A stretch of 64,000 nucleotides of DNA from Streptococcus mitis B6 (GCF_000027165.1 NC_013853.1:930001-994000); one strand, 5' to 3'; positions 40,101 to 49,449 are shown, numbered from the stretch's first letter. Made by a program: numbers and translations. Notes: a model not told the origin generated them from the letters alone.

Positions 40101-43100
40101 AGATCCTACAAGACCAGGAACACCTACTGAAACTCCAGTAGTACCATATATCCCTGGAACAACACCAGTAGGACCAAGCGGTAAACCATTAACTCCGAAA
40201 GATCCTAACGATCCAACGAAAGGATATGAAGTACCGAAGGTACCAGAAGATCCAACTCAAAACACTACAATTACGTATGTGAAAGATGGTTCTCAAGTAG
40301 CTCTAGTTCACTTCATTAAAGCTGATGGAACTGCAGTTCACGTATCAGTTGCGGAAGCAGGAGACACAGGTAAAGCAATCAAGACAACAAACATTGATAA
40401 CGTTAAAGCTGAATTAGAAGCAAAAGGTTATGAAGTTGTTGCACCAACTGATGCGGCTTATACAGCAGAACGTGTAGCATTCTACGCTGATGCAAACCGT
40501 ACATTTGATGACAAGGATGACAAAGGTAATGATGAAATTAGTCAAGTTTACTATGTGATCGTTAAAGAAGGAATCACTCCAATCGATCCAGATAAACCGC
40601 TAAATCCAAATACACCGGACGTAACTCCAAAACCAGGAGACAAAGTACCAGGAGATCCAAAACAACGTACATTTGAACAACTAGGATTACTAGATGAAGT
40701 AAATCGTACAATCAACTACAGATATGCAAATACTGATAAAGTAGATGCTGATAAACGTGGTCAAGAAGCTCGTCCAACTGTAGAACAAAAACTTCGTTAC
40801 TCTCGTAAAGGTAACCTAAACAAAGTAACAGGTGAAATCACTTATACTTCTGACTGGACTGCACCTCAAACATTAGCTGAAGTAACATCACCAGTTATCG
40901 AAGGATATGTTGCAGATATTAAAGCAGCTGAAAAAGTAGAGAACGTAGCACATGATGCAGCTGACTCAGTAGTAAACGTTGTTTACACACCACTAGGTAA
41001 ATATGTACCAAAAGTACCAGAAGGATTCGAAGTTCCAAAAGTTGAGAAACCTCAATATCCAAACGATCCAACAGATCCAACAAAACCAGGAACACCTACA
41101 ACAGTGATTCCTTACGTTCCAGGAACAACTCCAAAAGATCCAAATGGAAACCCACTGAAACCAGTAGATCCAAATGATCCAAGTAAAGGATATGTTCCAC
41201 CAACACCTGAAAACCCAACAGAAGATACACAAATCACTTATGAGAAAGATACTCAAAAAGCGAAAGTAACTTATGTGGTAGAAGGAACAGGAACAGTACT
41301 TCACACAGATAACCTAGAAGGTAAATCTGGAGAACCAATTGAGTACTCTACAGTAACAAAACTTGCTGAATTGAAAGCTCTAGGATATGACTTAGTAACT
41401 GATGGATTCACAACAGCTACAGATAAGAACTACGATAAAGATACAAAAGTAGATCAAAGCTTCGTTGTAACAGTGAAACCACATGTTGAGCCGCTTAAAC
41501 CAGTAGATCCAGAAAATCCAAATGATCCAAACAAACCAAACCCAGGTGATCCAATCGATCCTAAGAATTCTGATGGACCAAAATGGACAGAAGATCTAAT
41601 TAAGAAGATTGATACAACTCGCCACGTGAACCGTACAATCACATACGTTAACGAAAAAGGTGAGGAAGTAGCTAAGAAAGTAACAGATAAAGTTACATTC
41701 ACTCGTGAAGGTAAGATTAATACTGTAACAGGTGAAAACACTTACGGTGACTGGACAGCTAAAGATGGAGATACAACATTCGATAAAGTTGAATCACCAG
41801 TAGTTAAAGGATACATCCTGAAAGATGCCAAACAAAAAGAAGTAGCAGCTACAACAGGATTAACTGCTAACTCTAAAGATGAAAACATCAAAGTAGTTTA
41901 CGTACCAGTAGGAAAAGTTACAATTACAGTACCACCAGGTGTAACACCACCAACTCCGGTAACAGATACACCATACGAAAATGTACCAGGTGAACCGGGT
42001 AAAGTTGTACCACCAAGTCCAACTAAACCACAAGATCCACAAGATCCAAATAGTCCGAAAGTACCAGTGATTCCACATATCCCAGGAACAACACCAGTGG
42101 TACCAAAAGATCCAACTAAACCAATTAGTCCAGATAACCCACTAGTTCCATTAACACCAGTAGATCCAAACGATCCAACTAAAGGATATGAAGTACCACC
42201 AGTACCAACAGATCCAAGTACAGATACACCAATCACTTACGTAACTGATAAGCAAAAAGCTATCACAAACTTCGTAGATGAAAAAGGTAAAGTAGTATCA
42301 ACTCCAGTAGTTGATGAAGGTGATTCAGGAGCTAACTTCACTAAGTCTAAAGTTGATGAAGTAACTAAGACTATTGAAAAACTTGAAAAAGCTGGATACA
42401 GAGTCGTTAAGAATGAGTTCCCATCTAAAGATACAGACAGAGTATTTGATAAAGATAAATCTGTAGATCAAATCTTCACTGTGACAGTAGCTGAAAGAAT
42501 TATTCCAGTTACACCAGGTAAACCAGTAGATCCAACTGATCCAAACTTACCGAAGAATCCAGATGGAACTCCAGTAACACCATCTACACCAGAGCCAGGG
42601 AAACCAGTATTCCCTAACGATCCAAACAGCCCAGTATGGCCAAATACTGTGAAAGATCTTGTAACTGAGAAATCAGCTACACGTACGATCAAGTATGTGG
42701 ATCGCAATGGAAACGAAGTTTCTGAAACTCGCACAGAGACTATCAAGTTTACTCGTGAAGCGAAAGTGAACTTGGTAACTGGTGAGATCACTTATGGAGG
42801 ATGGACAACAGATCGTAACGATGATATCTTCAACGGATACCCAGTACCAGTTGTGAAAGGATACATTGCTAAAGCTGGTGATCTAGAATCATCAACTAAA
42901 GATGTACAAGTAACACCTGAGACAATCAAGGATATCAATGAAACAGTGATTTACGATAAGTTAGGTTCATGGATTCCAAATATTCCAGGAACACCAACAA
43001 ATCCAATCACTTATCCAAATGATCCGAAAGATCCAACACAACCAGGAACAGATAAACCTAAAGTGCCTTATGTACCAGGATTTATCCCTGTAGATCCAGA

Positions 43101-43548
43101 AGGTCAACCATTGAAACCAGTTGATCCAAATGATCCAACTAAAGGATACGAAGTACCAGAGGTACCTGGTGATCCAACGAAAGATACACCAATCAACTAC
43201 ATTCCTAAGGATCCTACACCAAATCCAACTCCATACCCAGGTCCAACTCCAGCTCCAACTCCTAAACCAGAGCCTAAGCCGGAACCAAAACCTGAGCCAA
43301 AACCAGAACCAGAAACTCCACAACCTGTAACACCTGCAGATAATGGAGATAACAACGGAAATAATAATGGTACTCCAGCAACTCCAGCTCAACCAGCAGC
43401 GCCTTCTACACCTCAATACATGGATGGTCAACGTGAACTTCCAAATACAGGTACAGAAGATCATGCTAGCCTTGCAGCACTCGGACTTCTAGGAGCCCTA
43501 AGTGGATTTGGATTGATTGCTCGTAAGAAAAGAGAAGACGAAGAATAA
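31132..43548 (+). CDS. Giant LPXTG adhesin, CshA-like head and Mub-type repeats
   Basis: The 4138-residue precursor opens with a YSIRK signal (FSIRKYHFGAASVLLG) and an Ala/Lys/Glu-rich helical region (about 45-280). A non-repetitive head (about 290-980), with SLPIALSQNVKTLSMYLNS, is like streptococcal CshA. Next are a GEVED domain (GWVDFNNNGKFD to GEVEDFETHV, about 992-1080) and CshA-type fibril repeats (about 1310-1665, GTYTLNQDTGEITFIPDPKF). The rest alternates MucBP_2-like modules (six, near nt 36690, 37546, 38950, 40280, 41250, 42248) and Mub B2-like modules (eight, near 37030, 37950, 38380, 39325, 39715, 40690, 41610, 42670). Pro-rich linkers join them. A PEPK tract, LPNTG (43438-43452), a hydrophobic stretch and KKRED end it. 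ATG 31132 is the first start after the promoter; its RBS is weak. Mucin or glycan binding is inferred from the family. Confidence 0.9.
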   Translation: MYKSKRRKNKSFDWYGLSQRFSIRKYHFGAASVLLGTALILGAAQTTAKAEETATENKTEAVASAPKDDKASENVTNVTTPALSATTEAAVVENPTLSDEEVAKLAAEASKKDDKASETATTEKTEAADKEKATLTAPLTDKKADKAVDEKADKKDEKKAENPITATKTVLEQLTSEAEVLNTTASNFADKKAEDKAGKEAIATAVASAKIQIEASKKTLAAGEITKDELDAQLQRISSAIEAVYDEMKRAGHLGKVEAVLAGETTTNTAIVAPTTKTPVKNINKLTDEEIAAVKREIMNANPSITDPSMIEVVQDGNGTAGGATVTINGVKTNIPSGDTVVGTAGTKNLEQLKNNINWFDFAAASITYSNGTVVGPARKLAQPITKTITYPNGDRVEGKITMVRDVTYADGSKGLTTDDKFLNSGTAKYVEHLYYTGGAQNDHELYEALQEGMKFNVKTKVEGYALTATVIKLGSKAVDSDPNKTPAGPVNAVRDYGDWGSDKQLAKAQAEDKRFKANATKNKTTLANNPTVSVNGVALTLPEYPTETFANTDAYYSKAAAYNGAVKAYNQAIDAQQLSATKLSETGFTYVNVNGKAVPNGSANLYKKIGNERKADVLITAQDTQWSYLRKAGLPTINPDGSEMLTAFTSSRDESNVGVTFALSATYNGRIVDVNVIAADAEEAGRTEIVQFETDGTKWEQFMALNLQKDIDEKTAQGVYPSRQSDVNADGRLAEAGYNPKDWVNVDENGNPSAYGTNTFGANYTSMGSKNSLPIALSQNVKTLSMYLNSAGAQAGTIGFMIYDGGDAPQSYGSAQHIIGDFNKEVVKDGVKTQVTATQPYLGNVKGDPDFRSTKTDPSGGWVLDDLITSEKYKETPLESGKTVVTTDKGVTGKYLLLPNGNAVIEKSDNTRVLLNQGDVIEMVNPSTKLPIRGIYNHTTGALGEGTLGDEGESQLLDPAVATEYKLRQAQGNEYVLDGVRANLGVNNDKAYVRGWVDFNNNGKFDLNESSEIVEVNQNGTYSIKFKNTPQLLDTSADSLGVRLRISLTKDEILEPTGVASSGEVEDFETHVIHMPRGTKHETKDFQGREQTVKLPTNAMFTASGKNKDSNYKQWAQIENDNLPPKIVLTDKQVASEEAYTPTDSELPSNYRKGDDGKVFVERNGATVFTGEYVTVKDKNNKVLGKGLKITNPLNNKTEYLLDTYTEYDTAGNEVGTYKVNPASNGKNVSIGNGLYETTLTFKPVDAYVGTAKGIAVRAWDDNNSSTGWEATNDTIETSKTSTTLAEKDKVLENTNNGNNGYKSMDTSYIPTVIDVRPVGEDTITEDVQGKPQSSNPTIPAYATVETVTNDKIEDTKYAANFVILDKTKKPTLATQKENPGKLYTEDTKVDKETTLTLTDGTTATYKPVDKIPANTVIAKDGNVEVTGTGNVVLNNVRLVTGSQIPAGAKPQSNHPTTVEVQVTLADGTEQTIPAGGTIPGGATIKTPFTNTATNTFNNVTYNNGQTIPAASAGKISSLAKETSADQLVEKGKSITLDGTTYSNNDVIPKGTRTMTTYEDLRNVTLPNAVHIDPQTGEVTSVPRRYTKVTETEIVIENEGTYTLNQDTGEITFIPDPKFVGTGTGVTKQQPDVDYNDKVAGDPVTSKYGTDYGKAKYIPIVKPQSKASITRTIHYVYENANDNPASQDSYKDNDPILAIDNTPVTRTQTIDYTRDYKIFSEAGTTDTAITTTNQVTDASGHVYNVGDTIPAGTQFNQGSIIIGKWTASSDQNSKFKEIISPTVKGYTAEVVTADFTPRADGKMGHIHNGKQPVGLYTPVADNNKDVGAYEPLVSEVRSDDKDDFDMYVVYKADIQKAKVTYIDIDATGDARILEVQNANPAPATGADAKTTYGVATLQGKSHTAIPYLTAETIKKYEDRGYELVTDDYTNNTQGTAIEGGRKFDDDKEVDQAFNVYLRHKKVTRKIKDTQEVTRTIEYKYASTDDVPADKRGTTAAPTVTETLHFERDRTIDYTLAAKEYPTEYAAYKAVLDASGYDSPEEYKARVVYYDHITNKAIAADATDAQKAIVTFGPWTPVGGTSNDAITLSDAEKAKDDKFNLVNSPEVTGYVPDNATVEATAAIDAEADDYKITVLYTPVAQKAVVKFVEVDPTNTDKVITPGLADPIAVTGKSEAAYPATTATSVTDKIAELVKKGYELVDNGFVSADKFDKDAAVDQEYVVKFKAKVVDVPSFDPTKPASNDNPKPTPGVTPIDPNNPDGPKWTEALINAVKVQEEVTRTIKYVYEDGTPVAESDLTSVADKKVKILKFTRSGKINVATGEITYGDWSADQTFEAVTSPTLEKYTAAVAGITPAVADVPAKTVAATDKDFEETVIYSTKPTTVDPNKPTDPTNPNVTPQPDDVVPNDPKGRTYRELGLIEEVTHTVHYKLEDGSDAGIADNVQTLTFTRTAEVDPVTGAISNFGTWKAKGGDTTIDAVTTPNKDGYVASAKTSTERTNVAATDKDSEETIIYRKLGSYVPVVPEGITPPADADLNPKPYPNATPADPTKPGTPTEKPVVPYIPGTTPVGPNGKPLTPKDPNDPTKGYEVPDLPTDPTENTTITYVKDGSQVAVTHFIEVNSETDKTEKGAVAESVVDTGDTGKAFTKAADVTATIEALKAKGYTVVENNYPTDGTFDADSKTNQVYKVLVTAKPITVNPNDPTPTKDQPIDPNNPTGPKWTPELIKELEDGRKEEVKRTIKYVYADGSKAADSVQETKEFKRSATINPVTGKVTFGDWSPAQTFEAVTSPKVTNFTPDKESVPAAEVTATAEDINETVIYTTKPANIDPSKPTDPNTPNVTPRPDDRVPNDPKGRTYKELGLIEEVTHTVHYKLADGSDAGIADNVQTLTFTRTADLDPVTGAISNFGTWTAKDNDTTIDAITTPNKPGYVASAAKSTERTNVQATDKDSEETIIFRKLGSYVPVIPEGVTPPTGTDLTPKPYENPTNEDPTRPGTPTETPVVPYIPGTTPVGPSGKPLTPKDPNDPTKGYEVPKVPEDPTQNTTITYVKDGSQVALVHFIKADGTAVHVSVAEAGDTGKAIKTTNIDNVKAELEAKGYEVVAPTDAAYTAERVAFYADANRTFDDKDDKGNDEISQVYYVIVKEGITPIDPDKPLNPNTPDVTPKPGDKVPGDPKQRTFEQLGLLDEVNRTINYRYANTDKVDADKRGQEARPTVEQKLRYSRKGNLNKVTGEITYTSDWTAPQTLAEVTSPVIEGYVADIKAAEKVENVAHDAADSVVNVVYTPLGKYVPKVPEGFEVPKVEKPQYPNDPTDPTKPGTPTTVIPYVPGTTPKDPNGNPLKPVDPNDPSKGYVPPTPENPTEDTQITYEKDTQKAKVTYVVEGTGTVLHTDNLEGKSGEPIEYSTVTKLAELKALGYDLVTDGFTTATDKNYDKDTKVDQSFVVTVKPHVEPLKPVDPENPNDPNKPNPGDPIDPKNSDGPKWTEDLIKKIDTTRHVNRTITYVNEKGEEVAKKVTDKVTFTREGKINTVTGENTYGDWTAKDGDTTFDKVESPVVKGYILKDAKQKEVAATTGLTANSKDENIKVVYVPVGKVTITVPPGVTPPTPVTDTPYENVPGEPGKVVPPSPTKPQDPQDPNSPKVPVIPHIPGTTPVVPKDPTKPISPDNPLVPLTPVDPNDPTKGYEVPPVPTDPSTDTPITYVTDKQKAITNFVDEKGKVVSTPVVDEGDSGANFTKSKVDEVTKTIEKLEKAGYRVVKNEFPSKDTDRVFDKDKSVDQIFTVTVAERIIPVTPGKPVDPTDPNLPKNPDGTPVTPSTPEPGKPVFPNDPNSPVWPNTVKDLVTEKSATRTIKYVDRNGNEVSETRTETIKFTREAKVNLVTGEITYGGWTTDRNDDIFNGYPVPVVKGYIAKAGDLESSTKDVQVTPETIKDINETVIYDKLGSWIPNIPGTPTNPITYPNDPKDPTQPGTDKPKVPYVPGFIPVDPEGQPLKPVDPNDPTKGYEVPEVPGDPTKDTPINYIPKDPTPNPTPYPGPTPAPTPKPEPKPEPKPEPKPEPETPQPVTPADNGDNNGNNNGTPATPAQPAAPSTPQYMDGQRELPNTGTEDHASLAALGLLGALSGFGLIARKKREDEE
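38280..40310 (+). repeat. 1332-bp internal module duplication in the giant adhesin
   Basis: The block B2 module, Pro-rich linker and MucBP_2 start is repeated: EEVTHTVHYKL at about 38391 recurs at 39723, and DGSQVA at 38953 recurs at 40285, both 1332 bp (444 residues) apart. Shared linkers include VVPYIPGTTPVGP and GKPLTPKDPNDPTKGYEVP. The copies have diverged by scattered substitutions, so this is older than the DUF1542 repeats of the other adhesin. Confidence 0.85.
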
Positions 43549-43591
43549 TCATTTTGATTCTCATTAGATGTTAACTTGCAATCAAATAAAG

Positions 43592-43626
43592 AAAGAACTT
43601 GAGATTTGTTATCTCAGGTTCTTTTC
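43592..43626 (+). terminator. Terminator of the giant adhesin gene
   Basis: AAAGAACTTGAGAT (43592-43605) pairs with ATCTCAGGTTCTTT (43611-43624) with one G-T pair, followed by a T-rich run. Confidence 0.85.
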
Positions 43627-43642
43627 TTTCTCTTTTTGAAAA

Positions 43643-43651
43643 TGGTATAAT
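43643..43651 (+). promoter_or_regulatory. Extended -10 promoter of dnaE
   Basis: TGGTATAAT (hexamer 43646-43651). The predicted transcript start near 43658 excludes the in-frame GTG at 43655 as a dnaE start. Confidence 0.75.
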
Positions 43652-43681
43652 ATAGTGAGAACGATAGAGGAGAAGTGTAAA

Positions 43682-46600
43682 TTGATCGCACAACTAGATA
43701 CAAAAACAGTCTATAGTTTTATGGAGAGTGTCATTTCAATCGACAAGTATGTGAGAGTAGCAAAAGACTATGGCTACACTCATTTGGCTATGATGGATAT
43801 TGACAATCTTTATGGGGCTTTTGACTTTCTAGAGGTTACAAAAAAATACGGCATTCATCCTTTGTTAGGGCTTGAAATGAATGTCCTTGTAGATGACAAG
43901 GATGTGAATCTGCGCTTTTTAGCTCTATCTAGTGTGGGCTATCAGCAGTTGATGAAACTTTCAACAGCCAAGATGCAGGGGGAGAAAAGTTGGTCAGTTC
44001 TATCTCAGTATCTAGAGGATATTGCGGTAATTGTGCCTTATTTTGAAGAACTTGAGTTGTTAAATCTAGGCTGTGATTACTATATAGGGGTTTACCCAGA
44101 AACACTGGCCAGCGAATTTCACTATCCTATTTTGCCATTGTATCGGGTCAATACATTTGAAAGTAAGGATAGAGAAGTTCTTCAAGTATTAACAGCGATT
44201 AAAGAAAATCTACCGCTCAGAGAAGTTCCCTTGCGTTCGAGACAAGATGTTTTTATATCAGCAAGTTCTTTAGAGAAACTATTCCAAGAACGTTTTCCTC
44301 AAGCCTTGGAAAACTTAGAAAAGCTTATTTCAGGTATTTATTATGACTTGGATACTAGTTTAAAATTACCTCGTTTTAATCCAGCAAGGCCAGCCGTAGA
44401 AGAATTGAGAGAACGTGCTGAATTGGGGCTTGCTCAGAAGGGGTTAACTGGTAAAGAATATCAAGACCGTCTAGACCAAGAATTGGCTGTTATTCATGAT
44501 ATGGGCTTTGATGATTATTTCTTGGTTGTTTGGGATTTATTGCGTTTTGGACGTTCGAATGGCTATTATATGGGAATGGGACGAGGTTCCGCAGTTGGTA
44601 GCTTGGTTTCCTATGCTTTAGACATTACAGGGATTGACCCAGTAGAGAAAAATCTGATTTTTGAACGTTTCCTCAATCGTGAACGCTATACCATGCCTGA
44701 TATTGATATTGATATCCCAGATATTTATCGTCCAGATTTTATCAGATATGTTGGTAATAAATATGGTAGTAAACATGCGGCACAAATCGTTACTTTTTCT
44801 ACTTTTGGTGCTAAGCAAGCTCTACGAGATGTCTTGAAGCGCTTTAGTGTACCCGAGTATGAATTATCTGCAATTACCAAGAAAATCAGTTTTCGTGATA
44901 ATCTCAAGTCGGCCTATGAGGGTAACCTCCAGTTTCGTCAGCAAATCAATAGTAAGCTAGAATATCAAAAAGCCTTTGAAATTGCTTGTAAGATAGAGGG
45001 CTATCCAAGGCAAACCTCTGTCCATGCGGCTGGTGTTGTGATTAGTGACCAAGATTTGACAGACTATATCCCACTAAAGCATGGTGATGAAATTCCACTG
45101 ACTCAGTATGATGCTCATGGAGTTGAAGCAAGTGGACTTTTGAAGATGGATTTTCTGGGGCTACGAAATTTAACCTTTGTTCAGAAAATGCAAGAGTTGC
45201 TTGCTGAAACAGAAGGTATTCACCTTAAAATTGAAGAAATAGATTTAGAAGACAACGACACCCTAGCTTTATTTGCCTCTGGAAATACAAAAGGTATCTT
45301 TCAATTTGAACAACCTGGTGCCATTCGCCTACTCAAGCGTGTTCAACCAGTCTGTTTTGAAGATGTCGTAGCAACTACTTCCCTAAATCGACCAGGTGCT
45401 AGTGACTATATCAATAATTTTGTAGCTAGAAAACATGGGCAGGAAGAAGTGACTGTTCTAGATCCAGCTCTGGAAGATATTTTGGCTCCAACTTATGGCA
45501 TTATGCTCTATCAGGAGCAGGTTATGCAAGTTGCTCAGCGATTTGCTGGATTTAGTCTTGGGAAGGCCGACATTTTGCGCCGAGCTATGGGTAAAAAGGA
45601 TGCCTCTGCCATGCATGAGATGAGGGCTTCCTTTATTCAAGGCTCCATAGAAGCTGGTCATACTGCGGAAAAAGCAGAGCAGGTTTTTGATGTTATGGAG
45701 AAGTTTGCAGGTTATGGTTTTAACAGGTCACACGCCTATGCCTACTCAGCCTTGGCCTTCCAGTTGGCTTATTTTAAAACACATTATCCAGCCATCTTTT
45801 ATCAGATTATGTTGAATTCTGCCAACAGTGATTATCTATCAGATGCATTAGAAGCAGGTTTTGAAGTAGCCCCATTGTCCATCAATACTATTCCCTATCA
45901 CGATAAAATTGCCAACAAGTCTATCTATCTAGGTTTGAAATCGATTAAGGGGCTTAGCAAGGATTTGGCGCTTTGGATTATTGAACATAGACCTTATTCT
46001 AATATTGAAGATTTTTTAGCTAAACTACCTGAGAATTATTTGAAACTTCCCTTGCTGGAACCTTTGGTAAAAGTTGGTCTTTTCGATTCATTTGAAAAAA
46101 ATCGTCAAAAAGTATTCAATAATTTAGCTAATCTATTTGAATTTGTGAAAGTGTTAGGAAGCTTATTTGGAGAGACCATTTATAGTTGGCTAGATTCGGA
46201 GGACTGGACGGAGCAAGAAAAATTCTACATGGAACAAGAGCTTCTAGGAGTAGGCGTTAGCAAACATCCTCTACAAGCTATTGCAAGTAAGGCTATTTAT
46301 CCGATTACTCCTATTAGTAATTTGTCAGAAAATAGTTATGCTATTATCTTGATTGAAGTTCAGAAGATAAAAGTAATTCGTACCAAAAAGGGTGAAAATA
46401 TGGCCTTCTTACAGGTAGATGACAGTAAGAAAAAATTGGATGTTACCCTCTTTTCAGATTTATATCGACGAGTTGGTCAGGAAGTAAGAGAAGGAGACTT
46501 CTACTATATTAAAGGGAAAGTCCAGTCACGTGACGGTCGTCTGCAAATGATTGCACAAGAAATAAGAGAAGCAGTTGCTGAGCGCTTTTGGATTCAGGTG

Positions 46601-46783
46601 AAGAATCATGATTTGGATCAAGAAATTTCACGTATTTTAGACCAGTATAAAGGCCCAATCCCAGTCATTATCAGGTATGAAGAGGAACAGAAAACTATTG
46701 TTTCTCCCCATCATTTTGTGACTAAATCTGATGAATTAGAAGCGAAATTGAATGGAATCGTTATGAAAACGATTTATCGTTAA
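43682..46783 (+). CDS. dnaE: DNA polymerase III subunit alpha DnaE
   Basis: A replicative C-family polymerase; in low-GC Gram-positives DnaE extends primers before hand-off to PolC. The 1033-residue protein has an N-terminal PHP domain (MDIDNLYGAFDFLEVTKKYG), the catalytic palm (MGRGSAVGSLVSYAL, PDIDIDIPD with the metal-binding Asp residues), an HhH region and an OB fold near the C-terminus (VKIRTKKGENMAFLQ-like stretch). The start is TTG 43682, with GAGGAG upstream; the in-frame GTG at 43655 precedes the likely mRNA start. There is no 3'-5' exonuclease insert, as expected for DnaE. Confidence 0.95.
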   Translation: MIAQLDTKTVYSFMESVISIDKYVRVAKDYGYTHLAMMDIDNLYGAFDFLEVTKKYGIHPLLGLEMNVLVDDKDVNLRFLALSSVGYQQLMKLSTAKMQGEKSWSVLSQYLEDIAVIVPYFEELELLNLGCDYYIGVYPETLASEFHYPILPLYRVNTFESKDREVLQVLTAIKENLPLREVPLRSRQDVFISASSLEKLFQERFPQALENLEKLISGIYYDLDTSLKLPRFNPARPAVEELRERAELGLAQKGLTGKEYQDRLDQELAVIHDMGFDDYFLVVWDLLRFGRSNGYYMGMGRGSAVGSLVSYALDITGIDPVEKNLIFERFLNRERYTMPDIDIDIPDIYRPDFIRYVGNKYGSKHAAQIVTFSTFGAKQALRDVLKRFSVPEYELSAITKKISFRDNLKSAYEGNLQFRQQINSKLEYQKAFEIACKIEGYPRQTSVHAAGVVISDQDLTDYIPLKHGDEIPLTQYDAHGVEASGLLKMDFLGLRNLTFVQKMQELLAETEGIHLKIEEIDLEDNDTLALFASGNTKGIFQFEQPGAIRLLKRVQPVCFEDVVATTSLNRPGASDYINNFVARKHGQEEVTVLDPALEDILAPTYGIMLYQEQVMQVAQRFAGFSLGKADILRRAMGKKDASAMHEMRASFIQGSIEAGHTAEKAEQVFDVMEKFAGYGFNRSHAYAYSALAFQLAYFKTHYPAIFYQIMLNSANSDYLSDALEAGFEVAPLSINTIPYHDKIANKSIYLGLKSIKGLSKDLALWIIEHRPYSNIEDFLAKLPENYLKLPLLEPLVKVGLFDSFEKNRQKVFNNLANLFEFVKVLGSLFGETIYSWLDSEDWTEQEKFYMEQELLGVGVSKHPLQAIASKAIYPITPISNLSENSYAIILIEVQKIKVIRTKKGENMAFLQVDDSKKKLDVTLFSDLYRRVGQEVREGDFYYIKGKVQSRDGRLQMIAQEIREAVAERFWIQVKNHDLDQEISRILDQYKGPIPVIIRYEEEQKTIVSPHHFVTKSDELEAKLNGIVMKTIYR

Positions 46784-46818
46784 AATTACGGAAAATAGAA
46801 GAATTTTCCATTTAAATG

Positions 46819-46827
46819 TGATATAAT
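46819..46827 (+). promoter_or_regulatory. Extended -10 promoter of pfkA
   Basis: TGATATAAT, hexamer 46822-46827, lies 38 bp before pfkA. The -35 region is weak. Confidence 0.65.
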
Positions 46828-46864
46828 CAGTAGGAATGTTAAAAGAAAAAGGAGCATAAACTAA

Positions 46865-47872
<1,008 letters not shown>

Positions 47873-47930
47873 TCTATAATTTAGTTAATAAGACCAAAAA
47901 GGTCATATATATAAAGGAGTCACAAAAATC

Positions 47931-49436
47931 ATGAATAAACGTGTAAAAATCGTTGCAACTTTGGGTCCTGCGGTAGAAATCCGTGGTGGTAAAAAATTTG
48001 GTGATGACGGATACTGGGGTGAAAAACTTGATGTTGAAGCTTCAGCTAAAAACATTGCTAAATTGATTGAAGCTGGTGCTAACACATTCCGTTTTAACTT
48101 CTCACACGGTGACCACCAAGAACAAGGTGAGCGTATGGCAACTGTTAAACTTGCTGAAAAACTTGCAGGTAAAAAAGTTGGTTTCCTTCTTGATACAAAA
48201 GGACCAGAAATCCGTACAGAATTGTTCGAAGGTGAAGCTAAAGAGTATTCATACAAAACTGGTGAAAAAATCCGTGTTGCAACTAAACAAGGAATCAAAT
48301 CAACTCGTGAAGTGATTGCATTGAACGTTGCTGGTGCTCTTGATATCTATGATGATGTTGAAGTTGGTCGTCAAGTTTTGGTTGACGATGGTAAACTTGG
48401 TCTTCGTGTGGTTGCTAAAGATGACGCAACTCGTGAATTCGAAGTTGAAGTTGAAAACGATGGTGTAATTGCTAAACAAAAAGGTGTTAACATTCCTAAC
48501 ACTAAAATTCCTTTCCCAGCTCTTGCTGAACGCGATAACGATGATATCCGCTTTGGTCTTGAACAAGGTATTAACTTTATCGCGATTTCATTCGTACGTA
48601 CTGCTAAAGACGTTAACGAAGTTCGTGCAATCTGTGAAGAAACTGGAAACGGACACGTTCAATTGTTCGCTAAAATTGAAAACCAACAAGGTATCGATAA
48701 CTTGGATGAAATCATCGAAGCTGCTGATGGTATCATGATCGCTCGTGGTGACATGGGTATTGAAGTACCATTCGAAATGGTTCCAGTTTACCAAAAAATG
48801 ATTATCACTAAAGTCAATGCCGCTGGTAAAGTTGTTATCACTGCAACAAACATGCTTGAAACAATGACTGAAAAACCACGTGCAACTCGTTCAGAAGTAT
48901 CAGACGTATTTAACGCTGTTATCGACGGAACTGACGCAACAATGCTTTCAGGTGAGTCTGCAAACGGTAAATACCCACTTGAGTCAGTAACTACAATGGC
49001 TACAATCGACAAGAACGCTCAAACTCTTCTTAACGAATACGGACGTTTGAACTCAGATTCATTTGAACGTAACTCTAAGACAGAAGTAATGGCTTCAGCT
49101 GTTAAAGATGCTACTAACTCAATGGATATCAAATTGGTTGTAACTCTTACTAAGACAGGTCACACTGCACGTTTGATTTCTAAATACCGTCCAAATGCTG
49201 ACATCTTGGCATTGACATTCGACGAATTGACAGAACGTGGATTGATGTTGAACTGGGGTGTTATCCCAATGTTGACAGATGCTTCATCATCAACTGACGA
49301 TATGTTCGAAATCGCTGAACGTAAAGCAGTTGAAGCAGGACTTGTACAATCTGGTGACGATATCGTTATCGTAGCTGGTGTGCCAGTTGGAGAAGCTGTT
49401 CGTACAAACACAATGCGTATCCGCACAGTACGCTAA
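47931..49436 (+). CDS. pyk: Pyruvate kinase
   Basis: Makes ATP and pyruvate from PEP, the last step of glycolysis. The 501-residue product has MNKRVKIVATLGPAVEIRGG, the FNFSHGDH motif, the DTKGPEIRTE strand, AKIENQQGIDNLDEI (catalytic Lys) and ARGDMGIEVP. The C-terminal allosteric domain covers about 365-501. The N-terminal insert GKKFGDDGYWGEKLD is typical of streptococcal enzymes. Codon use is strongly biased (GGT, AAA, GAA), as in highly expressed genes. Confidence 0.97.
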   Translation: MNKRVKIVATLGPAVEIRGGKKFGDDGYWGEKLDVEASAKNIAKLIEAGANTFRFNFSHGDHQEQGERMATVKLAEKLAGKKVGFLLDTKGPEIRTELFEGEAKEYSYKTGEKIRVATKQGIKSTREVIALNVAGALDIYDDVEVGRQVLVDDGKLGLRVVAKDDATREFEVEVENDGVIAKQKGVNIPNTKIPFPALAERDNDDIRFGLEQGINFIAISFVRTAKDVNEVRAICEETGNGHVQLFAKIENQQGIDNLDEIIEAADGIMIARGDMGIEVPFEMVPVYQKMIITKVNAAGKVVITATNMLETMTEKPRATRSEVSDVFNAVIDGTDATMLSGESANGKYPLESVTTMATIDKNAQTLLNEYGRLNSDSFERNSKTEVMASAVKDATNSMDIKLVVTLTKTGHTARLISKYRPNADILALTFDELTERGLMLNWGVIPMLTDASSSTDDMFEIAERKAVEAGLVQSGDDIVIVAGVPVGEAVRTNTMRIRTVR

Positions 49437-49449
49437 GTAAAATGAAAAA

